Below, piece by piece: positions 1 to 6,578 of a stretch of 19,320 nucleotides of DNA. Made by a program: the position numbers and the translations under genes. Position 1 is the stretch's first letter. The number at the start of each line of letters is the position of its first letter. Below the pieces are notes generated by a model. That model saw nothing but the letters and a program-made list of their open reading frames with translations, searched no databases and had not been told where the DNA came from. Source of the stretch: MVYY01 sp035369865 (lineage in GTDB: Bacteria; Bacteroidota; Bacteroidia; Bacteroidales; Paludibacteraceae); contig DAOOVG010000040.1 in the NCBI GenBank assembly GCA_035369865.1, positions 1-19,320 on the forward strand, written 5' to 3'.

Positions 1-254
1 ATTAGTATCTTTACAATATAAAATATTGCAAAAAACGATAGGAAAATCACCAAAAAAGGGGGACGAGATTTATTCAGCCTTATGTTAGAAAATTTTATTG
101 ATATGAACTACAATTGGTTCTGTTGGTAAACAAGATGAACTGGAATTATTTTGAGAAGGAGTTGGGAAATCATTATTCGGATAGAGTGTCGAGTGTTTCC
201 ATTTGGATGATGATAAATTGCATATTGGTTAAGCATTTGTACAATATAATATAA
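1..254 (+). pseudogene. Decayed IS5-type (DUF772) transposase N-terminal fragment
   Basis: Two adjacent + frames together read like the start of an IS5/IS4-superfamily transposase. The first runs from about 28 to 108 and includes GRDLFSLMLENFIDMN. The second runs from 102 to a stop at 252-254 and includes LVLLVNKMNWNYFEKEL, then ILVKHLYN. Transposases of this kind typically have a DLF..ML..FIDMNHELVLLANKIDW..FE segment followed by GRP..PIRLMV..LLLKHLYNL. The two halves are joined if about one base is missing near 109-116. The GRP-IRLMV block has also decayed, and no catalytic domain follows. This is a dead relic whose upstream part lies beyond the window edge. The family is assigned from memory of the motif, not from a search. 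Confidence 0.6.
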
Positions 255-267
255 ATGAGTAACTTTA
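236..267 (+). promoter_or_regulatory. Candidate Bacteroidota promoter for chuR
   Basis: A TTTG at 236-239 is followed 20 bases later by TAACTTTA at 260-267. The latter matches seven of eight positions of the Bacteroides -7 element TAnnTTTG, and the spacing suits the -33/-7 pair. Transcription would begin near 275, about 45 bases before the chuR ATG. The -33 half lies inside the transposase relic. Motif match only. Confidence 0.35.
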
Positions 268-319
268 AAATGACAAATCTGAATGAAATTGATCATTTTC
301 TTCGTTATTTTATCCTATT

Positions 320-1582
320 ATGGCAACTTATATTCCTTTTGCTCATCCTTTATATGTAATGGCAAAGCCAGTAAATGCTATGTGTAATTTAGCATGTGAT
401 TACTGTTATTATCTTGAAAAGGAAAAATTGTATCAGGACGTTCCAAAACACGTAATGAGTGATACTTTATTGGAAAAATTCATTGAACAATATATTAATT
501 CTCAAACTATGCCTCAAGTCCTTTTTACCTGGCATGGTGGTGAACCTTTATTGCGTCCACTTTCTTTTTATAAAAAAGCTGTAGAATTACAAAAAAAATA
601 TGCTAATGGTAAAATGATTGATAATTGCATTCAAACCAATGGCACGTTGCTTACAGAAGAATGGTGTCGTTTTTTACATGACAATAACTGGTTAGTAGGT
701 ATTTCAATAGACGGTCCTCAAGAATTTCATGACGAATATAGAAGAGATAAATCAAACAGACCTTCTTTTGTAAAGGTTATGAAAGGAATTAAATTATTGA
801 ATAAATACGGTGTTGAATGGAATGCTATGTCAGTCGTCAATGATTATAATGCTGATTCCCCATTAGAATTTTATAATTTTTTTAAAAAAATAGGGTGTAA
901 ATACATACAATTTACTCCAATTGTTGAACGAATCTTCAAACATTCAGATGGACGACATTTGGCTTCTATACAAGAAGGAGATGCTATAGATATAGCTGAT
1001 TTCTCTGTTACGCCAGAACAATGGGGCAATTTTCTTTGTACAATTTTTGATGAATGGATTAAAAAAGATGTGGGCGAATATTTTATTCAATTGTTTGATA
1101 GCACATTAGCAAATTGGGTAGGCGAAATGCCTGGTATATGCACATTAGCTAAAACTTGTGGACACGCGGCTGTAATGGAATTTAATGGAGATGTTTATTC
1201 TTGTGATCATTTTGTGTTTCCTCAATACAAATTGGGAAATATCTACACCCAGACATTAATTGAAATGCTTTATAGTGAGCAACAAATACAATTTGGACTT
1301 AATAAATACGAGGCACTTCCTCAACAATGTAAAGAATGTGATTTTTTATTTGCATGTAATGGCGAGTGCCCTAAAAATAGATTTATTAAAACAGATAATG
1401 GCGAACCAGGCTTAAATTATTTATGTAAAGGATATTACCAATTTTTTAAGCATGTGAGTCCTTATATGGATTTTATGAAAAATGAACTTTTAAATAAACG
1501 TCCACCTGCAAATATAATGTCAGCAATAAAAAATGATCTCAATATTCATTCAGGGGAAATAAGCTACATAGTCGTTCCTTAA
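320..1582 (+). CDS. chuR: Anaerobic sulfatase-maturating enzyme (radical SAM/SPASM)
   Basis: This enzyme converts an active-site Cys or Ser of type I sulfatases to formylglycine in the cytoplasm before export. The 420-residue protein has the radical SAM CX3CX2C motif at C22, C26 and C29 (context CNLACDYCYYLEK), followed by FTWHGGEP near residues 69-76. The SPASM region supplies the ligands of two auxiliary [4Fe-4S] clusters: C274, C280, C295, C337, C340, C346, C350 and C369. D296, directly after C295, matches the position of the proposed catalytic base in characterised anSMEs. The whole protein closely resembles Bacteroides thetaiotaomicron ChuR as I recall it. The ATG at 320 puts the N-terminus where the family starts. 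The last six residues and the stop lie in the left arm of a perfect palindrome, so the C-terminal tail may be secondarily altered. Sulfatase maturation fits the adjacent heparin/heparan locus, but no sulfatase lies in the window. Confidence 0.95.
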   Translation: MATYIPFAHPLYVMAKPVNAMCNLACDYCYYLEKEKLYQDVPKHVMSDTLLEKFIEQYINSQTMPQVLFTWHGGEPLLRPLSFYKKAVELQKKYANGKMIDNCIQTNGTLLTEEWCRFLHDNNWLVGISIDGPQEFHDEYRRDKSNRPSFVKVMKGIKLLNKYGVEWNAMSVVNDYNADSPLEFYNFFKKIGCKYIQFTPIVERIFKHSDGRHLASIQEGDAIDIADFSVTPEQWGNFLCTIFDEWIKKDVGEYFIQLFDSTLANWVGEMPGICTLAKTCGHAAVMEFNGDVYSCDHFVFPQYKLGNIYTQTLIEMLYSEQQIQFGLNKYEALPQQCKECDFLFACNGECPKNRFIKTDNGEPGLNYLCKGYYQFFKHVSPYMDFMKNELLNKRPPANIMSAIKNDLNIHSGEISYIVVP

Positions 1583-1614
1583 AAAGTCTATTTTTAAGGA
1601 ACGACTATGTAGCT
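1562..1614. repeat. Perfect 24-bp-arm palindrome overlapping the chuR stop
   Basis: The arms at 1562-1585 and 1591-1614 are exact reverse complements, separated by the 5-base loop GTCTA. The chuR stop codon (1580-1582) sits in the left arm. RNA from either strand would fold into a very stable hairpin, so it could end or stabilise the chuR transcript. There is no T-tract directly after either arm, so it is not a textbook intrinsic terminator. It may instead be a scar of mobile-element activity, since a transposase scrap begins 16 bases further on. Confidence 0.85.
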
Positions 1615-1629
1615 GTTACAAAAAAACCT

Positions 1630-1758
1630 TTAAAATGTGTCGAAGTCAGGAAGAAGAATTCTCCGCTTCATTTTACCTCCTTCACGATAACTCTCGGTAA
1701 GCACGGTGGAGGTATAGGTCTTGTCCTTATATTTACTTTGAATAGATTGTATATACAT
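1630..1758 (-). pseudogene. IS1634-like transposase N-terminal remnant
   Basis: A 42-residue reading frame runs leftward from an ATG at 1758 to a TAA at 1630. Its core, KDKTYTSTVLTESYREGGK followed by MKRRIL, resembles the first 40 or so residues of IS1634-family transposases. Those begin with a K..GKTY..V.L.ESYREGGKVK.RT segment followed by ANLSK. Here the match stops after RRIL, and the frame ends ten codons later, so the DDE catalytic domain is absent. It is a truncated, non-functional fragment. Its local base composition (1640-1730) is visibly richer in G+C than the sequence around it. Family assignment is from memory of the motif. Confidence 0.55.
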
Positions 1759-2048
1759 ATTTGCGTATATTTAATTTGCAAATAGAATTTAAAAAGTATC
1801 AATCTACAAAATATTATAGAAAAAAAATTATAAATTCATTCCTTGCGTACAAGAAAAAACTGAGAATCACATTCCTCCCATTGAAAACAACTTTTATAAC
1901 AATTTTTCAAAATTCTGAAAGGAAAAAACCGCTAAAAGATGGCTGCCTTACTTTTGAGACAGCAAAAAAAATACATCCCAAAATGTATCAAAGTCAAGAC
2001 TTTTCAGTAAGAGTGGGTTATATTATACAAAATTTAACTGTAAAAAAC
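1759..2048. other. Non-coding AT-rich spacer
   Basis: This stretch lies between the transposase remnant and the terminator of the leftward operon. The one + frame here (1761-2075) would need a TTG start, has a lysine- and isoleucine-rich composition that simply follows the base composition, and overlaps the terminator. I see no credible gene, RNA or binding site. Confidence 0.5.
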
Positions 2049-2090
2049 ATAAAAGTTTGTACTTCAAGTAATTAAAGCACAAACTTTTAT
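2049..2090 (-). terminator. Intrinsic terminator of the leftward PUL operon
   Basis: The arms at 2049-2060 and 2079-2090 are perfect 12-bp complements, and a further three pairs form inside one mismatch. Read leftward, the stem is followed by a run of six T (complement of 2043-2048). It lies about 40 bases past the stop of the last leftward gene and would also block convergent transcription. The stem is AT-rich, so strength is uncertain. Confidence 0.65.
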
Positions 2091-2127
2091 AAATAAAAAA
2101 TACAAGAGTAGATTAACTTTTAAAAAA

Positions 2128-3165
2128 TTATTCTTTTACAAAACGATATGTTAAAGATTTTCCATTAGTTGTTTGAATATTTACCAAATACATACCTGAA
2201 ATTAAATTGGAAACATCAAGAGATGTTATATTACCATTCATATTGATAAGTCTGCATCCATTCAACTCTAAAACAGACACTTTACTGATTAATTCATTAT
2301 GTTGAAATTCAAGGCTGTTTTTTACATAATTTGCCTTTAAAGCGGGAACAATCTCTTTAAATTCATCAGTATACACATCTTTTATTGAATTAGATAAATC
2401 TTTTGTAACTTTGACATTATCCACTGTAACGTTTCCGCTACCTCCTCTGGTTGTATAAATCCAGCGAATATATCGGTAATTTTTATCTAATTTTTTCCCA
2501 ACAACTGTACCAGGCATCGGATTCTCTTTATTATATTGTACAATAGAAGTCCAGTTTACACCATCCGGTGAGCCATCTACATCAAATACATACGTGTTGG
2601 TTTCCCAGTCTGTGCCTGAAAATTTAGGTGTAAAATACAATGAATCAGGCTGATCAGTAAAAGCTACTACAAAGGAACGTTTAAGTGAACCAAAACGAAT
2701 TGTGTTTTTGTCTTTGTCAATGCAAGCTGCTGCCCAACCAAGAGTAGATGGTGTCCATGAACTACTGTTGAAATTTCCAGTTGTACCAGTTTTAATTTCT
2801 ATCGGGAGTGGAGCAGGATTGATAATTTTTGCAGTAATATTGTAGAGTGCCCAACTACCAGTAGAGGTACTAACTACCTTAATCCCTGTTACAGTTGATG
2901 TCCAGTTCGTAGGTAGTGGAACTGGTTCTTCAATTATTACATCTGCACCTGTAGTAAGAGTAACAGTAACATTGCTTAGATCTGTTCCAGCAGGATATAC
3001 AATTTGTCCATCGCCAATTGCAGTGGTTGAATTATTTGTAGGGTTAAATGCAGCAAATGGTACACATGACGGAACACCTTCTATCGTCATATCAGTTATG
3101 CGCTGAGCTTTTAAAAGAAAAGAAGACGATAGCAATAAAATAAAAAGTAAAACATTCTTTTTCAT
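2128..3165 (-). CDS. Secreted protein of unknown function with T9SS sorting domain
   Basis: The 345-residue protein starts at the ATG at 3165; a TTG nine bases upstream is less likely. A Sec signal peptide ends near Q21 (context LLKAQ). Residues about 22-125 look like an all-beta domain ending in INPAPLP. Residues about 126-256 form a second apparently all-beta domain, with Trp- and Tyr-rich strands such as YRYIRWIYTTRGG, loosely like carbohydrate-binding modules. Residues about 276-345 have the pattern of a type A T9SS C-terminal sorting domain: LDVSNLISGMYLVNI and a basic RFVKE ending. The protein is therefore likely exported across the outer membrane and cell-surface attached. It is the last gene of the leftward PUL operon and a tandem paralogue of the next gene, which lacks the sorting domain. 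A glycan-binding role is inferred from context only; I see no catalytic motif. Confidence 0.75.
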   Translation of the reverse strand: MKKNVLLFILLLSSSFLLKAQRITDMTIEGVPSCVPFAAFNPTNNSTTAIGDGQIVYPAGTDLSNVTVTLTTGADVIIEEPVPLPTNWTSTVTGIKVVSTSTGSWALYNITAKIINPAPLPIEIKTGTTGNFNSSSWTPSTLGWAAACIDKDKNTIRFGSLKRSFVVAFTDQPDSLYFTPKFSGTDWETNTYVFDVDGSPDGVNWTSIVQYNKENPMPGTVVGKKLDKNYRYIRWIYTTRGGSGNVTVDNVKVTKDLSNSIKDVYTDEFKEIVPALKANYVKNSLEFQHNELISKVSVLELNGCRLINMNGNITSLDVSNLISGMYLVNIQTTNGKSLTYRFVKE

Positions 3166-3177
3166 AATAATCAATTT

Positions 3178-3190
3178 TTAATTGTTAATA
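3178..3190 (-). repeat. Leader element shared by the two paralogues
   Basis: The same 13 bases (TTAATTGTTAATA on the + strand) occur here and at 4104-4116. In both cases they lie 12 bases upstream of the ATG of one of the paralogous secreted proteins. This is most simply a duplicated leader that came with the gene duplication. It may help translation initiation, as A-rich leaders do in this phylum. Confidence 0.45.
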
Positions 3191-3249
3191 ATAGTTTTGA
3201 TGATTAATTTTTTTTAATAAATACATTATAGATATTAATTATTTAAAAG

Positions 3250-3293
3250 TTATGCTTTGTCCCAAAAATTTGCTTTTGAAATTTTTAGCATAA
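3250..3293 (-). terminator. Possible stem-loop between the two secreted-protein genes
   Basis: The outer arms 3250-3256 and 3287-3293 and the inner arms 3264-3271 and 3279-3286 can pair, leaving a 7-base bulge on one side and a 7-base loop. It lies 13 bases past the stop of the upstream paralogue. Read leftward it is followed by a short TTTT. It could be an attenuator or a processing site that lowers expression of the last gene. The stem is weak and AT-rich. Confidence 0.35.
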
Positions 3294-3306
3294 TGAATTA
3301 TACGAC

Positions 3307-4092
3307 TTATTGTTTTTTTGTAACTTTTATGTTTTCTAATAAGACATTAGTTTTGCCTCCTCTTGTTGTATAAATCCAACGAATATATCGGTAATTTTTA
3401 TCTATTTTTTCCCCCACGACAGTTGCAGAAGATAGATCGGGCATTGGGTTATTTTTATTGTATTGCACAATAGAAGTCCAGTTTACACCATCCGGTGAAC
3501 CATCTACATCAAAAACATACGTATTGGTTTCCCAATCTGTGCCTGAAAATTTAGGTGTAAAATACAAAGAATCAGGCTGATCAGTAAAAGCTACTACAAA
3601 AGAACGATTGGCGGAACCAAACCGAATTATATCCTTGTTTTTGTCGATGCAGGCTGCTGCCCACCCAAGTGTAGATGGAGTCCATGAGCTGCTATTGAAT
3701 TTTCCGTTTGTCCCTGTTTTTATTTCTAATGGGAGAGGAGCTGGATTAATAACTTTTGCAGTAATGTTATATAATGCCCAATCACCAGTCACTAAGTTAA
3801 CCACTTTAATTCCCGTTACTGTTGATGTCCAATTTTTTGGTAATGGATTGGGCTCTTCAATTGTCATATTTTTACCTATGGTAAAGTTGACAGAAACATT
3901 ATTTAAATCTGTCCCTACTGGATATACAATTTGTCCATCGCCAACATCTATAGTTGAATTGTTTTTAGGAGTAAATGCAGTAAAAGGTACACATGATTTA
4001 ATTCCTTTGATGGTCATATCATTTATGCGTTGCGATTTTAAAATAAATGACGATAAAAGGAATAAAACTAAAAGGTAGACACTTTTTTTCAT
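3307..4092 (-). CDS. Secreted protein of unknown function, paralogue without sorting domain
   Basis: The 261-residue protein has a signal peptide ending near Q21 (context ILKSQ) and then the same two all-beta regions as its downstream neighbour, aligned nearly end to end. The N-terminal halves differ at many positions. The C-terminal region contains a run of 51 residues identical to the neighbour (neighbour residues 163-213), and the matching DNA differs mainly at silent sites. It carries a small insertion (DLSSA) before TVVG and stops right after the second domain (KVTKKQ), where the neighbour continues into its T9SS sorting domain. Without that domain or a lipobox it is predicted to be periplasmic. 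No family is recognised with confidence. Its place in a heparin/heparan operon suggests glycan binding or assistance to the lyases, which is inference. Confidence 0.7.
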   Translation of the reverse strand: MKKSVYLLVLFLLSSFILKSQRINDMTIKGIKSCVPFTAFTPKNNSTIDVGDGQIVYPVGTDLNNVSVNFTIGKNMTIEEPNPLPKNWTSTVTGIKVVNLVTGDWALYNITAKVINPAPLPLEIKTGTNGKFNSSSWTPSTLGWAAACIDKNKDIIRFGSANRSFVVAFTDQPDSLYFTPKFSGTDWETNTYVFDVDGSPDGVNWTSIVQYNKNNPMPDLSSATVVGEKIDKNYRYIRWIYTTRGGKTNVLLENIKVTKKQ

Positions 4093-4103
4093 GATAATTT
4101 TTT

Positions 4104-4116
4104 TTAATTGTTAATA
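4104..4116 (-). repeat. Second copy of the 13-base leader element
   Basis: This is identical to 3178-3190 and at almost the same distance from the ATG of the upstream paralogue (4092). It supports origin of the two genes by tandem duplication that included the leader. Confidence 0.45.
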
Positions 4117-4259
4117 CTTAGTAATATTATAAAATAATAAATTTATTGAAAACCAGTAGTTTAAAAAATAACTCTCTATGCCCGCCTTAAATAATCTATT
4201 TGTTAAAAATCTTTGTTTATGTTACTATGCTGAAAACAAGCTCTTATACTATAAAAATT

Positions 4260-6569
4260 TTAAATTTTATTAAAAGTATATACACCTTCAGTGTCTTCAA
4301 AATAAATTATTCCTGTTTCTTGAGATACTTTTATTATGGTTTTAACTATTTTACCGTTTTTCAGTATTTGCCATTTACCGGGAGCAACATCAGTGATCAA
4401 AAATTTTCTTTTCTCTTTAAATTTTGTAGAGAAGCCAAAGGAATTATTCAATATCTTCCCGTTTTTACTAAATGTTATGACTCTATCAGCAATTTCTACT
4501 CCAATGATGTTTTTATCTTCTATTTTTTTAACGGTATATAGTTCTTGTTGGTTATTATCTGTTACTTGCATTACGTTCAGATAATAATCTTCTGTAGCAG
4601 CTTTTTTGGGAGAAATTTCCACTCTCCAAGCACCTCTTTCATTTCGTGTATCGCCAGGCACATCATTTGGATAATTAGTCCCAAACACCCAAAATTCTTT
4701 TCCTTCTCCTCCTATGGAAGAAATATCTGCATTTGAAAGTTCTGGTAGCAGTGTTGTATTAACCAACATTCCAGTGTCTCCATCTTTTGTTCGTTTTATT
4801 ACGACTTGATTACCTGATATTTGTGGTTCTTCTATGCTATGAAGAAGCCAGTATTTTTTAAAATTTGGATTTGTTGAAACAACTTTATCAAAAACTATAA
4901 GAGCTGCAGGAACTTTTGAATTTTTAAGATTCAAGAAGACGAAAGAACGTTTTACTTCTTTTACTTTTGAAGAGTAGGCATCAGTAATATCTCCTTTTAA
5001 ATAGGAATAGTCAGGTGTTTGTGTATTTGGTCCAAATGCCGAAGATAGGACTTCTCCTGTTTTAAAATTAGTATTCAGCAGTTGATTGAGGTTTAACACA
5101 GGTCCCCAATTTTCTCCTGGGAAACGTTGTCCACCATCATTGGTAGCGAATTCAGTTTTATTTGCACCGCCATATCCTGAACAGGGGAATTTTTCGGCAG
5201 GATCGTAGATTAATAAAGAGTTATGAGCAATGGTACGTTTAAAGAAATTCTTGTTATGAGGACTATTATATCCTCCAGAACTTCCCTGATAAGCACCTGC
5301 ATCGATAGCGAGAGGTCCTTTATAGTATATTTGGAAAGCACCTGCATCCAGATGTTGGTGATTGTTGAAACTATATTCATTTATTTTCATTTCGGCTATT
5401 ACACTTTCCTTATCCCATCCTGTTCGTGCAATCATCCAACCAAATGGAAAGCCAGAATAACGTGTCAAGGATAAATCGTTGGGACTTTTACTTCCTAATT
5501 TGGTATCTCTCCAGAGAAATTCCAATAATTTACAATGTCCTTCTATTGAAGGATTTGATTTATATTCTTGATTAAGGTATTCATCTTTATAATAGCTTCC
5601 TGCCAATAATGCGGGCAGAGAATATCCTTGTCCTTTAGGACCTGGTGTTACGTCTCCTGCGGGCAGAACTTGTCCGTCGGGTCTGCGTCGATAAAGTACA
5701 TCGTAAAGAATATAGTGTTGCTCGGGATTAAATACATTTCCTGCTCCCATTCGATCAAACAACCAGAGAGCAATAAGATCGTTAGAAAACCGTACGTTCA
5801 AGTAAGATGTTCCTTGATGATAATTATGACCAGGATAAAACCAGTTACGTGCTGGCACCATTTCTCCGAAAAAGCGTCCGGCTGCCAGATAATACATTTC
5901 TGGGAATTCGTCATAAATAGCAATTCCTGCGGAGAGCATATCCCTGCTAATCATCCATTCGGAACCATGACCAACAATTGAACTGCCACGTGTTGGAGGA
6001 TAGCCACATTCCAATTGTTTGGCTAGTTTAATAAACATATTTATGTATCGTTCTTTTTCGGATGTTGTCAGTAAATTATAACACCAGTCATAAACAGTTG
6101 CTGCACTGAACATCATTAATCCTATAGGACGTGAAACATCATCAATTTCAGGAAATTGACAACGTTCAAGGGTATCGAGCATTTCTGTTATGGCAGCACG
6201 TCCTGCCGTTTGGTCTTGATAAATCAAATAATTCAGTGCATTCAGTTGAGCTCTGTTGGGAGCTCCTTTGTGTTTATAATAAAAGCGAAAATCTATTTTA
6301 GCAGGTATTTCTTCAGGTTTCCAGTCAGCTTTCATTTTTTGCAAATCAGACCATACCTTTTTTAGTTCAGGATCGTTTAATCTTTCCTTGATATTTGGTA
6401 TATCTTCAGAACGAAGGCATAAACGAGGATGAACTTTAGGAGGAATAGGCATTTCAACGCCGTTTACAACTTGCCAGACAACGTCATCTTTTGCCTTTGC
6501 ATTTCCATTTATAAAGAGCAATGCTAATGTAAAAATTATTATTAGTTGACAATATAATGTGTTTTTCAT
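4260..6569 (-). CDS. hepB: Heparinase II (PL21), copy without sorting domain
   Basis: This is a polysaccharide lyase that cuts heparin and heparan sulfate by beta-elimination, giving 4,5-unsaturated uronic acid ends. The 769-residue protein matches Pedobacter heparinus heparinase II throughout, from DDVVWQVVNGVEMPIPPK to the C-terminus. Residues known to matter in that enzyme are kept at equivalent positions: H201 and E204 (GHGSEW), Y256 (HQGTSYLNVR), H404 (HQH) and Y434 (SGGYNSPHN). H406, D423 and H449 are plausible structural metal ligands. A signal peptide ends near A26, followed by an alpha-helical toroid domain (about 30-370) and beta-sheet domains (about 375-769). There is no lipobox and no T9SS tail, so it is probably periplasmic. 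The start lies 9 bases after the stop of the upstream copy, so the two are co-transcribed. Codons from about 25 to 703 are nearly identical in DNA to that copy. Confidence 0.93.
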   Translation of the reverse strand: MKNTLYCQLIIIFTLALLFINGNAKAKDDVVWQVVNGVEMPIPPKVHPRLCLRSEDIPNIKERLNDPELKKVWSDLQKMKADWKPEEIPAKIDFRFYYKHKGAPNRAQLNALNYLIYQDQTAGRAAITEMLDTLERCQFPEIDDVSRPIGLMMFSAATVYDWCYNLLTTSEKERYINMFIKLAKQLECGYPPTRGSSIVGHGSEWMISRDMLSAGIAIYDEFPEMYYLAAGRFFGEMVPARNWFYPGHNYHQGTSYLNVRFSNDLIALWLFDRMGAGNVFNPEQHYILYDVLYRRRPDGQVLPAGDVTPGPKGQGYSLPALLAGSYYKDEYLNQEYKSNPSIEGHCKLLEFLWRDTKLGSKSPNDLSLTRYSGFPFGWMIARTGWDKESVIAEMKINEYSFNNHQHLDAGAFQIYYKGPLAIDAGAYQGSSGGYNSPHNKNFFKRTIAHNSLLIYDPAEKFPCSGYGGANKTEFATNDGGQRFPGENWGPVLNLNQLLNTNFKTGEVLSSAFGPNTQTPDYSYLKGDITDAYSSKVKEVKRSFVFLNLKNSKVPAALIVFDKVVSTNPNFKKYWLLHSIEEPQISGNQVVIKRTKDGDTGMLVNTTLLPELSNADISSIGGEGKEFWVFGTNYPNDVPGDTRNERGAWRVEISPKKAATEDYYLNVMQVTDNNQQELYTVKKIEDKNIIGVEIADRVITFSKNGKILNNSFGFSTKFKEKRKFLITDVAPGKWQILKNGKIVKTIIKVSQETGIIYFEDTEGVYTFNKI
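4461..6496. repeat. Direct repeat, copy A (hepB core, 2,036 bp)
   Basis: This is one of two direct copies exactly 2,586 bases apart; the other is 7047-9082. I found a single difference, C at 4481 against T at 7067, which gives Val versus Ile. All other encoded residues agree, and stretches compared base by base were identical. Sequence on both outer sides diverges at once. Confidence 0.93.
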
Positions 6570-6578
6570 GTTATGTTT

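Noticed and set aside
108..296. 62-codon - frame at the left end
   Set aside because: It is antisense to the transposase relic; the + strand frames give recognisable transposase motifs and this one gives none.
1761..2075. 104-codon + frame in the gap between chuR and the leftward operon
   Set aside because: It needs a TTG start, has composition expected from AT-rich random sequence, shows no recognisable motif, and runs into the leftward operon's terminator hairpin.
3166..3174. TTG start nine bases upstream for the T9SS-tailed secreted protein
   Set aside because: The ATG at 3165 gives a normal MKK signal peptide and aligns with the ATG start of the paralogue.
3608..4078. 156-codon + frame opposite the secreted-protein gene
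   Set aside because: It is an antisense shadow: the opposite strand encodes a signal peptide and a sequence conserved with its paralogue.
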